DNA from: Nonomuraea gerenzanensis
Lineage (GTDB): Bacteria; Actinomycetota; Actinomycetes; Streptosporangiales; Streptosporangiaceae
Direction: 5' to 3'
NCBI RefSeq assembly: GCF_020215645.1
Contig: NZ_CP084058.1
Coordinates: 5,456,001-5,520,000, forward strand
Length of the DNA stretch: 64,000 bases
This document shows positions 24,857 through 33,221 of the stretch, in pieces. The notes beneath the pieces were generated by a model. The model saw nothing but the letters and a program-made list of their open reading frames with translations, searched no databases and was not told where the DNA came from. Position numbers and translations under genes: made by a program. The number at the start of each line of letters is the position of its first letter. Positions within the stretch are counted from its first letter, which is position 1.

Positions 24857-25816
24857 ATGGATGGAACGCGAGTTTCCCCCACCCCGCCGCACACCCGTCC
24901 CGGCCCGCGCCTGCGGTCAGCCTGGTGGCTGAGCGGCCTCGTCGCGGCCCTCACCGTCGTGGCCGCCACTGCCGGGCTGCTCGACGACGGGCTGTACTCC
25001 GGCCCCGCGGCACTCGTCGCCAGAATCCGCGGCAACGACCTGGCCACCCTGGTCGCGGGCGTGCCCCTCCTGGTGGTGGCGCTCGTCGCAGCGGTGCGGG
25101 GCTCCAGCAGGGGGAGCCTGGTCTGGGTGGGCATGCTGGCGTACTCGATCTACAACTACGCCTACTACGTCTACGATCCCGCCTTCAACGACCTGTTCCT
25201 GGTGCATGTCGTCATCGTCGTCCTGTCGGCGGCGGCGCTCGGGCTGGCGCTCACCGACCTGGACGTCGCCGTCCGGGCACGGGTGGCGATGCGCTGGGTC
25301 GGCGGCCTGCTGCTCCTGCTCGCCGCCACGCTGGCCGGCATGTACGGTGCCTCGCTCGTCCGCCAGGCCGTCAGCGGCGTGCCGCCGGCCGACGTGCTGC
25401 CGCTGCCCCAGGCGCAGGTCCACCTGGGCATGGCCCTCGACCTGACCATGGTCGTGCCGACGTCGGTGCTGGCGGGCGTGCTGCTGTGGCGGCGCTCCGC
25501 CTGGGGGCACGCGCTGGGCGTCGCGACGTGTGTCTACGTCGGGATGTACCAGCTCAACTACCTGGTGGCGCGGTACTTCGTCGCGCAGGCTGGAGTCCAG
25601 GGAGTGGCGTACGCCGAACCGCTCGACCTGCTGATCCCGGCCCTGCTGCTCGCCGCGGTGCTCGCTCTCGTCGTCCCCCGCCGCGAAGGCCGGCCGCGTG
25701 CCGTCCGGCTTCCTCAAGTGCCCCGGCGAGTCCGGCCGGCGGCCCATGAGGGCCGGACGGCCCGCACGCCGGGGCCGAAGGTCCCTGACCGGAGGCGGAC
25801 CGGGCGCCCAGAGTGA
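24857..25816 (+). CDS. Multi-pass membrane protein, unknown function
   Basis: About 319 residues with eight or so hydrophobic segments. Motifs seen include YSIYNYAYYVYDPAFNDLFL and an even spacing of helices, but I do not recognise a characterised family. Homologues of this kind occur near hypoxia-response genes in actinomycetes; that is recollection, not a search result. The last 45 residues are Arg/Pro-rich, overlap the DosR-like box at 25772-25785 and look unlike the rest, so the original stop may have been lost. The stop lies four bases before the P-type ATPase start. Confidence 0.6.
   Translation: MDGTRVSPTPPHTRPGPRLRSAWWLSGLVAALTVVAATAGLLDDGLYSGPAALVARIRGNDLATLVAGVPLLVVALVAAVRGSSRGSLVWVGMLAYSIYNYAYYVYDPAFNDLFLVHVVIVVLSAAALGLALTDLDVAVRARVAMRWVGGLLLLLAATLAGMYGASLVRQAVSGVPPADVLPLPQAQVHLGMALDLTMVVPTSVLAGVLLWRRSAWGHALGVATCVYVGMYQLNYLVARYFVAQAGVQGVAYAEPLDLLIPALLLAAVLALVVPRREGRPRAVRLPQVPRRVRPAAHEGRTARTPGPKVPDRRRTGRPE
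25772..25785. promoter_or_regulatory. DosR/DevR-like box upstream of the P-type ATPase
   Basis: GGGCCGAAGGTCCC, identical to the site at 24111-24124, ends 35 bp before the ATPase start codon. Its location inside the tail of the preceding reading frame suggests that tail is a recent read-through rather than conserved coding sequence. Confidence 0.6.
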
Positions 25817-25820
25817 AGTC

Positions 25821-28286
25821 ATGACCACTGTGTCGCAGCTCGGGCGAGGACTCACGGCCGCCGAGGCGGCGTCGCGGCTCACCCGGGACGGGCCGAACCT
25901 CCTGCCGCCCGCCCGCCGCACACCCGCGGTCGTGTTGTTGCTGCACCAGCTGGTGCACTTCTTCGCGCTGCTGCTGTGGGGCGCTTCAGTGCTCGCGCTG
26001 CTGGCCGGGATGCCGCAGCTCGCCGTGGCGATCGTCATCGTCGTGCTGCTGAACGGCGCCTTCGCCTTCGCCCAGGAGTACCGGGCCGGCCGGGCCTCCC
26101 AGCGGCTGCGCGAGCTCATCCCGGCCAACGTGGTCGTGCGCCGCGACGGCAGGCGGCTGTCGATCGAGGCCGCCGGGCTGGTCGCCGGCGACGTGGTCCT
26201 CCTGGAGGCCGGCGACCGGATCTCGGCCGACCTCGAGCTCGCGCAGGTGCACGCGCTCGGGATCGACGCCTCGATGCTCACCGGGGAGAGCCGCCTGGTG
26301 CACCCGGCCGCGGGTGAGCGGGCCTTCGCGGGCACGTTCGTGGTGGAGGGGCAGGCCGAGGCCGTGGTGGTCGCCACCGGCGGGCGCACCCGGCTGGCCG
26401 GCATCGCCAGGCTCACCCAGGAGGCGACCCGGCCGCCCAGCCCGCTGTCGGTGCAGATCGGCAAGGTCGTCAGGATCGTCGCCGGCATCGCGCTGGCGGT
26501 CGGGGCCGTGTTCTTCGGGCTGGCCCAGCTGCTCGGCATGCAGCCGGGGGAGAGCTTCCTGTTCGCGCTCGGCGTCACCGTGGCGCTGGTCCCCGAAGGG
26601 CTGCTGCCGACGGTCACGCTGTCGCTGGCGCGGGCCGCCCAACGGATGACCGCCCGCAACGCCCTGGTACGCCACCTGGAGGCGGTCGAGACGCTCGGCT
26701 CGGCCACGTTCATCTGCACCGACAAGACCGGCACGCTCACCCGCAACGAGATGACGGTGGCCGGCCTGTGGTCACCCGCCGCCTCGCCCGCCGAGGTGCT
26801 GCGCTCGGCCGTCCTCAGCTCGACCGGGCGGATGAGCGGTGGCAAGGCGGTCGGCGACCCCATGGAGGCGGCCCTGCACGTCGAAGCGCTGCGCCTGCAC
26901 GCCGCCGTGGACGACGACGAGGTCACCGCACGCTTCCCCTTCGACCCGGTACGGCGCCGCGCCTCCGTCGTGGCCGGCGGCCGGCTGCATCTCAAGGGCG
27001 CCCCGGACGCCGTGCTGCCGCTCTGCCGGCCCGTGCCCGGGGTGGAGCAGGCGCTGGCCAGGATGAGCGACCGGGGCCTGCGCGTGCTGGCGGTCGCCCG
27101 CGGCGACACGGCCGAGGAGCGGGACCTGGAGTTCCTCGGCCTCATCGGCCTGCACGACCCGCCCCGTGACGACGTCGCCGAGGCGATCTGGAAGTGCCGG
27201 ATCGCCGGGATCAAGCTGGCCATGGTCACCGGTGACCATCCGCGCACGGCTCGCGCCATCGCCGCCGAGGTCGGCCTGCTCGGCGCGCAGGAGCTCGTGG
27301 TGACAGGCGCCGACCTGCCGGTCGACGACGCGGCCCTGGGCGAGCTGCTGGACCGGGACGGCGTCGTGGTCGCCCGCGTGACCCCCGAGGACAAGCTGCG
27401 CATCGCCCGCGCGCTGCGCTCACGCGGCCACGTGGTCGCCATGACGGGCGACGGGGTCAACGACGGGCCCGCCCTGCGCGAGGCCGACATCGGCATCGCC
27501 ATGGGCGCCTCCGGCACCGACGTCGCCCGCGAGGCCGCCGACCTCGTCCTGCTCGACGACCACTTCGCCACCATCGTCGCCGCGATCGAGCTGGGCCGCG
27601 CCACCCATGCCAACGTGCGCCGCTTCCTCACCTACCACCTGACCGACAACGTCGCCGAGCTGACCCCGTTCGCCGTGTGGGCGCTGTCCGGCGGCACGAT
27701 CCCGCCGGCGCTGAGTGTGCTGCAGGTGCTGGCCCTGGACATCGGCACCGACCTGCTGCCCGCCCTCGCGCTGGGCGCGGAACCGGCCAACCCGCGCACC
27801 ATGCACGGCCCGGCCCGCACCGGCAACCTCATCGACCGGCGCCTGCTCGTCCGCGTGTTCGGGGTGCTCGGCCCGGCGCAGGCGCTGGCGGAGATGGGCG
27901 CGTTCCTCGGCGTGCTGCTGCTCGGCGGCTGGGAGTTCGGCACCGCACCCAGCCTCGGTCTGCTCGCCGCCGCCTCGGGCGCCGCGTTCGCCGCGGTCGT
28001 GCTCGGCCAGTTCGCCAACGCCTTCGCCTGCCGCAGCGAGTCCCGCTGGATCGGCAGGATCCGCTGGCGCACCAACCGCCTGCTGCTGGGCGCGATCGCC
28101 GTCGAAGCGGTCCTGCTCCTCGTCTTCCTCGGTGTGCCCGCCGTGGCCGCGCTGCTCGGCGGGACCTTCCCGCCCGTGGTGGGATGGCTGCTGGCGGCGC
28201 TGGCCATCCCCGTCATGATCGCGGCCGACGCCGGGCACAAGGCTTGGCGGGCCAGGCGGCGGCGGGCTGCGCACGGTGATGCGTAG
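25821..28286 (+). CDS. Cation-transporting P-type ATPase (P2, CtpF-like)
   Basis: An 821-residue P-type pump. Visible elements: N-terminal cation-ATPase domain, TGES actuator loop (154-157), PEGL in the fourth membrane helix (258-261), phosphorylated Asp301 in CTDKTGTLT, KGAPD nucleotide site, and the hinge TGDGVNDGPAL. PEGL in helix 4 marks type II (Ca2+/Na+-like) rather than heavy-metal pumps. The nucleotide-binding domain is shortened, a trait of CtpF-type actinobacterial members. Mycobacterial CtpF is induced through DosR, and a DosR-like box lies just upstream here. Ion specificity cannot be stated. Confidence 0.9.
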   Translation: MTTVSQLGRGLTAAEAASRLTRDGPNLLPPARRTPAVVLLLHQLVHFFALLLWGASVLALLAGMPQLAVAIVIVVLLNGAFAFAQEYRAGRASQRLRELIPANVVVRRDGRRLSIEAAGLVAGDVVLLEAGDRISADLELAQVHALGIDASMLTGESRLVHPAAGERAFAGTFVVEGQAEAVVVATGGRTRLAGIARLTQEATRPPSPLSVQIGKVVRIVAGIALAVGAVFFGLAQLLGMQPGESFLFALGVTVALVPEGLLPTVTLSLARAAQRMTARNALVRHLEAVETLGSATFICTDKTGTLTRNEMTVAGLWSPAASPAEVLRSAVLSSTGRMSGGKAVGDPMEAALHVEALRLHAAVDDDEVTARFPFDPVRRRASVVAGGRLHLKGAPDAVLPLCRPVPGVEQALARMSDRGLRVLAVARGDTAEERDLEFLGLIGLHDPPRDDVAEAIWKCRIAGIKLAMVTGDHPRTARAIAAEVGLLGAQELVVTGADLPVDDAALGELLDRDGVVVARVTPEDKLRIARALRSRGHVVAMTGDGVNDGPALREADIGIAMGASGTDVAREAADLVLLDDHFATIVAAIELGRATHANVRRFLTYHLTDNVAELTPFAVWALSGGTIPPALSVLQVLALDIGTDLLPALALGAEPANPRTMHGPARTGNLIDRRLLVRVFGVLGPAQALAEMGAFLGVLLLGGWEFGTAPSLGLLAAASGAAFAAVVLGQFANAFACRSESRWIGRIRWRTNRLLLGAIAVEAVLLLVFLGVPAVAALLGGTFPPVVGWLLAALAIPVMIAADAGHKAWRARRRRAAHGDA

Positions 28287-28313
28287 AAGCGGCTCGGAGA
28301 GGAGGCTTCCTGG

Positions 28314-28706
28314 TCAAGGCGCGGCGGAAGAGGCCCGCCCCCGGGCCGGAGCCGATGCGAGCGGCTCGCGCTGACGCCGCCCTTCCTGAGGAGACCCGGC
28401 CACGGCCTCCCGAGCCGGCGGGCCGCCCCTGAGGTGCTCACCTCGTCCGCGCCGCCTCAGTGGCGCCGACGCCGGACGCGCCGGTTCCCGGCTGAGGGCG
28501 CTCAGCTTGCCGGCCAGGTCGGCGAGCGCACGTGAGGCGGCCAGCTCGTCGCCGACCTCGGGAACGGAGGGGTCGGCCGGATGACGGCGCGCCCGCCCCA
28601 GCCCGTCCACCCGGCCTCCGCCTCGGGTGATCAGCACCGCCAGCGCCGTGGTGTCGTCACCATCCTCGGTGAGGTGAATCCGCACGGTCCACTGCTTGGC
28701 TTCCAT
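28314..28706 (-). CDS. DUF1876 family protein (Rv1738/Rv2632c-like) with C-terminal extension
   Basis: A 130-residue protein. The first 80 residues show the DUF1876 pattern: EAKQWTVRIHLTEDGDDTTA, GLGRARRHPADPSVPEVGDE and ASRALADLAGKLS. Mycobacterial Rv1738, a member of this family, is among the strongly DosR-induced proteins and has a fold resembling ribosome hibernation factors. The family is usually 85-90 residues; here a low-complexity Arg/Pro/Ala tail adds about 45. The ATG at 28706 is preferred over 28709 for spacing to GGAAGGA. It is divergent from the SRPBCC gene across a region with two DosR-like boxes. Confidence 0.8.
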   Translation of the reverse strand: MEAKQWTVRIHLTEDGDDTTALAVLITRGGGRVDGLGRARRHPADPSVPEVGDELAASRALADLAGKLSALSREPARPASAPLRRRGRGEHLRGGPPAREAVAGSPQEGRRQREPLASAPARGRASSAAP

Positions 28707-28879
28707 CATCGGTCCTTCCCTCGCGATGGGTTCAGGTGCCTCCATCGCACTCCCCGGCTCGGTCGCGGGGCAGAGGCGAACGTCCCGACTCCGCCGCGAA
28801 AGGGAGTGACGCAGGAGCAGCGTGGGCTCGGCATCCTCTGCGCGGAGAACGCCGAACACTGCCGGCCGCTGATCAGGCA

Positions 28880-28916
28880 GGGACGTTGTGCCCTGCCGGC
28901 GAGGGACCAGCGTCCC
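28880..28916. promoter_or_regulatory. Two tandem DosR/DevR-like boxes in a divergent promoter region
   Basis: GGGACGTTGTGCCC (28880-28893) and GGGACCAGCGTCCC (28903-28916) lie 23 bp apart start to start, so on nearly the same face of the helix. They sit in the 354-bp gene-free stretch between the DUF1876 gene (start 28706, leftward) and the SRPBCC gene (start 29061, rightward). Paired boxes of this spacing are typical of DosR-controlled promoters. Confidence 0.6.
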
Positions 28917-29060
28917 TGCCGCAACGGTCGCGCCGGGAGCACGCTGGTGTCACGCGAAGGCGATGCGGACGAGAGACGAGTGACGGCGCCTGCCGTACCG
29001 GCGCCACCTGCCGTTCACGGCGGACCGGCGTCATCGTGCTCGACGACAAGGAGGAAGCCG

Positions 29061-29666
29061 ATGACGGTGAGACGGACGACGGCCGCGCTCGTCGCGGGCG
29101 CGGCGGCCTACCTGCTGCTCATCCGCCCCTGGCAGCTGCGCTGGGGCGCCACCCGGGAGGAGGCGCGGGCCCCGATGCCCGGTGACGAGATCGCGCCGCG
29201 CGCCCACCTCCAGGCCACCCGGGCCATCACCATCGACGCGCCGCCCAAGGAGGTCTGGCCGTGGCTGGTGCAGATGGGCGGCTACACGCGAGCCGGCTGG
29301 TACAGCTACGACCGCATCGACAACGCCGGGCGGCCCAGCGCCGGCCGCATCGTCCCGGAGCTGCAGGACTTGCAGGTCGGTGACGTCATGCCGACCGCGC
29401 CGGACGGTTCCGGCTTCACGGTGGAGCGGATCGACCCGCCGTCCACGCTGGTGCTGTCCATCCACGCCTACGAGGGCACGGTGAGCTGCTGCGTCACGCT
29501 GCGCGAGAGCGGCGACGGCAGCCGGCTGGTCCTCCGGCTGCGGGTGCGCGCCCGGCCCACGCTGCGCGGGCTGGCCTTCCTGGCGCTCATGGAGACCGGC
29601 GACTTCGTGATGATGCGCAAGCAGCTGCTCACCATCAGGGCGCGGGCCGAGGGGGCGGCGTCATGA
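29061..29666 (+). CDS. SRPBCC (START-like) domain protein with N-terminal membrane segment
   Basis: A 201-residue protein. An N-terminal hydrophobic stretch (LVAGAAAYLLLI) is followed by an SRPBCC/polyketide-cyclase-like ligand-binding fold with the pattern RAITIDAPPKEVWPWLVQMG and GRAGWYSYDRIDN-type sequence. Ligand and role are unknown. AAGGAGG precedes the ATG at 29061; a longer upstream frame has no supporting features. Two DosR-like boxes lie about 150 bp upstream. Confidence 0.78.
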   Translation: MTVRRTTAALVAGAAAYLLLIRPWQLRWGATREEARAPMPGDEIAPRAHLQATRAITIDAPPKEVWPWLVQMGGYTRAGWYSYDRIDNAGRPSAGRIVPELQDLQVGDVMPTAPDGSGFTVERIDPPSTLVLSIHAYEGTVSCCVTLRESGDGSRLVLRLRVRARPTLRGLAFLALMETGDFVMMRKQLLTIRARAEGAAS

Positions 29667-29719
29667 CGGCCACGTCCGGCCGCCTCGACGGCGAGCGGGT
29701 CCTGCTGTGCGGGCGGTGA
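29663..29719 (+). other. Very short frame coupled to the SRPBCC gene, possible gene stump
   Basis: An 18-codon frame (MTATSGRLDGERVLLCGR) starts in an ATGA overlap with the preceding stop and ends four bases before the sigma-factor start. It could be the start of a gene whose remainder was deleted, like other genes in this region, or a chance frame. I recognise no family. Confidence 0.25.
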
Positions 29720-29722
29720 GTC

Positions 29723-30649
29723 ATGTCGGCCGTCGCCGGCGGTGAGGCCCGGCAGGAGCAGTACGCGTGCGTCAGCGACTACCTCGCCCGCATCGCCCGG
29801 ACACCGCTGCTCACCGCCGGACAGGAGGTGGAGCTGGCCCGTCGGATCGAGGCGGGCGTGTACGCCGCGCACCTGATCGGCCAGGGCAGCCGCAGGGGCG
29901 GGCTGGAGGAGGTGGCCGCCGACGGCCGGGCCGCCAGGGAGCAGCTCATCGTGGCGAACCTGCGGCTGGTGGTGTCGATCGCCAAGCGTTACGCCCATCA
30001 CGGCGTGCCGCTGGCAGATCTCATCCAGGACGGCAACCTGGGGCTGATCGAGGCCGTCGAGCGCTTCGACCACGCCCGGGGCAACCGGTTCTCCACCTGC
30101 GCCACGTGGTGGATCCGTAAGGCGATCCTGTGCGGGCTGGAGCACGCGCAGCCGGTCCGGCTGCCACCGCGCGTACGCGACCGGCTGCGTGACCTCGCGC
30201 GCGCCGAGGCGGCGGCGACGCACCGGCTCGGCCGTCCGCCCACCGAGCGGGAGCTGGCGGCGGAGGCGGGTGCGAGATCCGCGCGGTACGTGCCGCTCAG
30301 GAGGTTCCTCCAGCAGTTCACCAGTCTCGACGCCCCGATCGGGCAAGGACGGCAGCAGAGCATGCCCGGTGAGCTGGTGCGGGACGAGCAGAGCCGCTCC
30401 ACCGAGACGCTGGTGGAGCAGCGGGCGCTGCGGAACGTGGTCACCACGCTGGTCGGCGGCCTGACCCGACGTCACGCGAGGGTGCTGCGGCTGCGGTACG
30501 GCCTGGACGGGGGCGGCGTGCGCCGGCCCCGGGAGGTCGCCGACCAGGTCGGGCTCCCCCCGCGCCAGGTAAGCGTCCTGGAACAGCAGGCACTGACCCG
30601 GCTGCGCCAGGACGGCGTCCGGCACGGGCTGCGTGCCTGGACCCGCTGA
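29723..30649 (+). CDS. Group 2 sigma-70 factor (HrdB-like, without region 1.1)
   Basis: A 308-residue RNA polymerase sigma factor. Region 1.2 is DYLARIARTPLLTAGQEVELA; region 2 has LIVANLRLVVSIAKRY, LIQDGNLGLIEAVERFD and the melting motif FSTCATWWIRKAI; region 3 has RLPPRVRDRL and GRPPTERELA; region 4 ends PREVADQVGLPPRQVSVLE. The region 4 helix lacks the canonical SRERVRQIE sequence, so -35 recognition may be altered. It would direct an alternative transcription programme; its place inside the box-rich cluster suggests induction in hypoxia or dormancy. Confidence 0.88.
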   Translation: MSAVAGGEARQEQYACVSDYLARIARTPLLTAGQEVELARRIEAGVYAAHLIGQGSRRGGLEEVAADGRAAREQLIVANLRLVVSIAKRYAHHGVPLADLIQDGNLGLIEAVERFDHARGNRFSTCATWWIRKAILCGLEHAQPVRLPPRVRDRLRDLARAEAAATHRLGRPPTERELAAEAGARSARYVPLRRFLQQFTSLDAPIGQGRQQSMPGELVRDEQSRSTETLVEQRALRNVVTTLVGGLTRRHARVLRLRYGLDGGGVRRPREVADQVGLPPRQVSVLEQQALTRLRQDGVRHGLRAWTR

Positions 30650-30747
30650 CGTGCCGGCCCCGAGGCGAGGTCCCGACCGGCGGGCCAGGGCCGCCTGCGC
30701 CGGCCCGTCCCCGGCCCGAGGGCGCGGGCCCTCCGGCGGCCCGCTTC

Positions 30748-30761
30748 GGGGCGAACGGCCC
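30748..30761. promoter_or_regulatory. Possible DosR/DevR-like box (GGGGCGAACGGCCC)
   Basis: This matches the GGG-N8-CCC skeleton of the other boxes but with a less regular centre. It lies 84 bp upstream of the nitronate monooxygenase-like gene. In GC-rich DNA such matches arise by chance, so it is weak alone. Confidence 0.3.
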
Positions 30762-30844
30762 TGTGGCTCTGGTGCGAGGCAATGATGCGGTGGACCCACC
30801 GGCACGTGCCGAGGACCTGCTCGTCGAGCTGCGGGAGGTGCGTC

Positions 30845-31621
30845 GTGAACGGTGCAGGCCTGCCCCGGATCATCCAGGGCGGTATGGGGGTGGCTGTCTC
30901 AGACTGGCGACTGGCGCGGGCCGTGTCCCGGCGGGGTCAGCTCGGTGGGGTCTCCGGTACGGCCATCGATCTGGTGTGCGCGCGCCGGTTGCAGCTCGGT
31001 GACCCGGGTGGCCACCTGCGGCGCGCGCTGGCGCACTTCCCCATCCCGGAGATGGCGCAGCAGGTGCTGCGCACCTTCCACGTCCCCGGGGGCAAGGCGC
31101 CCGGGACGCCGTTCCGGCCGGTGCCGCGTCATTCGCTGCGGCCTGGCCGCGCCCTGGTGGCGCTGACGATCGTGGCCAACTTCGCCGAGGTGTACCTGGC
31201 CAAGGAGGGGCACGAGGGGCGGGTCGGCGTCAACTACCTGCGCAAGATCGAGTTGCCCATCCCGTTCGCCTGCTACGGCGCCCTGCTGGCCGGGGCCGAC
31301 CACATCCTGATGGGCGCGGGCAACCCGGCCGAGCTGCCCGCGTTGCTCGACCGGCTCGCCGCCCACCGGCCGGTGACGCTGCCCGTACGCGTGCAGGGGG
31401 CGACCTCCGCCGACGGCGACACCCGCGTCGCGTTCGACCCGGCGAGCCTGTGGCCGACGCCGCCGCCGGCGCTGCGCCGGCCCCGGTTCGAGGCGATCGT
31501 GACCGGCGGCACCGACCTGGCCGCCGTCCGCCACCTGACCGCCGCCCACCCCGCCGGCTACACCGCCGGCTACACCGCCGCCGACATCCTGGCCTACCTC
31601 CTGGCCTACCTCCTGCGATGA
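30845..31621 (+). CDS. Nitronate monooxygenase-like protein with a large internal deletion
   Basis: A 258-residue product of a family that normally has about 450. The start (RIIQGGMGVAVSDWRLARAV) and residues to about 215 match the flavin enzymes related to nitronate monooxygenase (NFAEVYLAKEGHEGRVGVNY, PIPFACYGALLAGADHILMG). After LRRPRFEAIV the conserved central-to-C-terminal part, with the flavin phosphate region, is missing. Only a family-like end (TAADILAYLL) remains. Short tandem duplications (GYTAGYTA, LAYLLAYLL) sit at the join. The GTG at 30845 has GGGAGG seven bases upstream. The frame is open, but activity is doubtful. Confidence 0.7.
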   Translation: MNGAGLPRIIQGGMGVAVSDWRLARAVSRRGQLGGVSGTAIDLVCARRLQLGDPGGHLRRALAHFPIPEMAQQVLRTFHVPGGKAPGTPFRPVPRHSLRPGRALVALTIVANFAEVYLAKEGHEGRVGVNYLRKIELPIPFACYGALLAGADHILMGAGNPAELPALLDRLAAHRPVTLPVRVQGATSADGDTRVAFDPASLWPTPPPALRRPRFEAIVTGGTDLAAVRHLTAAHPAGYTAGYTAADILAYLLAYLLR

Positions 31622-32293
31622 ACAGGCCCGCGGCGCCGTCTGACGAGCGGCGGCCGATCGGCCTGGCGTCAGGAGCGGAGCGGCCTGCGCGCATGGCCGG
31701 TGTGGCGAAGGTGGCGCACCAGGCGATGTTCCACCCCGCCCGCTCTCAGGCCGTGCGACGGTGGCCTGGGGCGGACAGAAAATCTATCGTCACCACAGTA
31801 GATATTCGCGCCAGGAGGAGCTAGTATCTCTCACATCGAAAGAGATGGATCCACGAGGGCAGCGCAGTACGAGCACCACGACGAACTGCCCGGACGGACG
31901 TGGACAGCAACACGAAAACGCAGGAAGGCAAGAAGAAGGCAGCAAGTCGGACTGTCGTGGCCGCCGCAGAGCAACAAGGGTCGCGACGGTGGACACGCTG
32001 CCGTTGCACGACGTCGACGCGTTTCGTCGACGTAGGGGAAAAACCGGAAAGGAGTGTTGAACGCCATCAGGATCGCCCGTCGCCGGCTGGATGTCATCGC
32101 CGCACGGGTGCCGCAGCTCCACGAACAGGACGGTGGTCTACGGTCACGCTTACGCGATCCCCGCACTCCGCCCCAGCAGGCGGGCAGATGCGGAACAAGT
32201 GAACCGGCCAGCAGGCCGGTCGATGGTGTTAACCTCATTCGGGCCCCGGCGCATCCACGCGCCGGGGCCCCTGTTTGCCTTGGGAAAGGTTGA
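31622..32293. other. 670-bp gene-poor stretch with AT-rich patch and leader hairpins
   Basis: I find no convincing protein here. Around 31779-31803 the base composition drops in GC and an ATCTA/TAGAT dyad appears, possibly a promoter or operator. A good ribosome-binding-like AGGAGGAG at 31813 is followed by no credible gene. The right end carries two hairpins listed separately, leading into the MerR-type gene. It may be the site of a deleted gene. Confidence 0.4.
32203..32270 (+). promoter_or_regulatory. Two strong hairpins in the leader of the MerR-type gene
   Basis: ACCGGCC (32203-32209) pairs with GGCCGGT (32214-32220) around a 4-base loop. GGGCCCCGGCGC (32241-32252) pairs perfectly with GCGCCGGGGCCC (32259-32270) around ATCCAC. 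The second, a 12-bp stem followed by CTGTTTGCC, ends 23 bases before the MerR-type start codon. It could be an attenuator/terminator or a structured 5' leader. Confidence 0.5.
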
Positions 32294-32698
32294 ATGGATC
32301 AAACAGACCAGGTGTCGCGCTCCAGGCGAGACCCGCACCGCCGCACTCATCACCAGCCGGACGACACGGCGACCGGCGAGACCGCAGCCTCCAGCAGCGC
32401 CGAGCAACGGCTCGACGACGAGGACTACCCGGCCTACAGCATGGGACGGGCCGCCGAGATCCTCGGCGTCAGCCCGGCCTTCCTGCGCAGCCTCGGCGCT
32501 GCCAAGCTGATCGAGCCGCTGCGCTCCGAGGGCGGCCACCGCCGTTTCTCCCGCTACCAGCTCCGCCTGGCCGCCCGCGCCCGCGAACTCGTCGACGCCG
32601 GCAACCCGCTCGAGGCGGCCTGCCGCATCATCATCCTGGAGGATCAGCTCGCCGAGGCGCTGCGCATCAACGAAGAACTGCGCCGCCAGCACGACTGA
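32294..32698 (+). CDS. MerR-family transcriptional regulator
   Basis: A 134-residue protein. After a polar N-terminal tail of about 45 residues comes the MerR HTH: YSMGRAAEILGVSPAFLRSL followed by GGHRRFSRYQL. A short helical segment ends the protein, with no ligand-binding domain. It resembles the small HspR/SoxR-like MerR regulators of actinomycetes that act in heat or cold stress. GGAAAGG precedes the ATG, downstream of a strong leader hairpin. Confidence 0.82.
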   Translation: MDQTDQVSRSRRDPHRRTHHQPDDTATGETAASSSAEQRLDDEDYPAYSMGRAAEILGVSPAFLRSLGAAKLIEPLRSEGGHRRFSRYQLRLAARARELVDAGNPLEAACRIIILEDQLAEALRINEELRRQHD

Positions 32699-33221
32699 TC
32701 CACGGTCTCAGGCGCGAAGACTTCCTGATCGTCGGCGCCCACGGCGCACACTCCCGGCACTCGACGCCTGCCTGCCATCCTGCGGATGTGCGCGGAGATG
32801 GGGTGGAGTCCTTCGCTCCTGCCGTTCCGGCCTTCCCGTACATGACCGGCCGAGGGGCCCCGCCAGGGTGTTGTGGGGCCGGGAGGAGCTCAAAACGGAA
32901 GACGACGTCCGGATGGGGTGCGCAGGTCCAGCTCCGGGCGAGGCCGAGCCGGTCGCGGGCGCAGGCTCATCTGGGTGGTGCGCATCTCGATCAGCTCCTC
33001 CTGCAGCGGTGCCTGTCCTTGCTCGTCACTCTCTCCCGCGGCCAGGGAGGCGAGCAGGTGCGGAGGTCACCGCCGGACGGCCCCGAAGGACCCGGGCCGC
33101 GGGTGCCCTTGGCACCTCCCGGGCCAGGACCTTGGGACCGAACCGGACGCCCGCGTTCGCGGCCGGGCGGTCAACGGAGGCGACGGCCCCGACGGGTGCG
33201 TCCGTCATCACGGCACGCTGC
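32699..33221. other. 520-bp stretch without a recognisable gene
   Basis: Several overlapping frames are open on both strands but none shows family features or a supported start. Two partial DosR-like motifs occur near 33079-33093 (GGCCCCGAAGGACCC) and 33114-33130, too divergent to call. Given the decay seen nearby this may be the residue of a deleted gene. Confidence 0.4.

Noticed and set aside
24917..27631. 904-codon minus-strand open frame opposite the membrane protein and P-type ATPase
   Set aside because: Ser/Thr/Arg-rich antisense of the ATPase codons.
28581..29666. Longer 361-residue version of the SRPBCC protein
   Set aside because: The upstream part crosses the tandem DosR-like boxes, lacks family features and the ATG at 29061 has a strong ribosome binding site.
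19799..31621. Intact glycolytic operon under hypoxia control
   Set aside because: Aldolase, ROK kinase and GAPDH are each missing essential parts, so only remnants are reported.
31622..33221. Cold-shock or heat-shock gene next to the MerR-type regulator
   Set aside because: I looked for a csp- or hsp20-like frame in both flanking gaps and found none.
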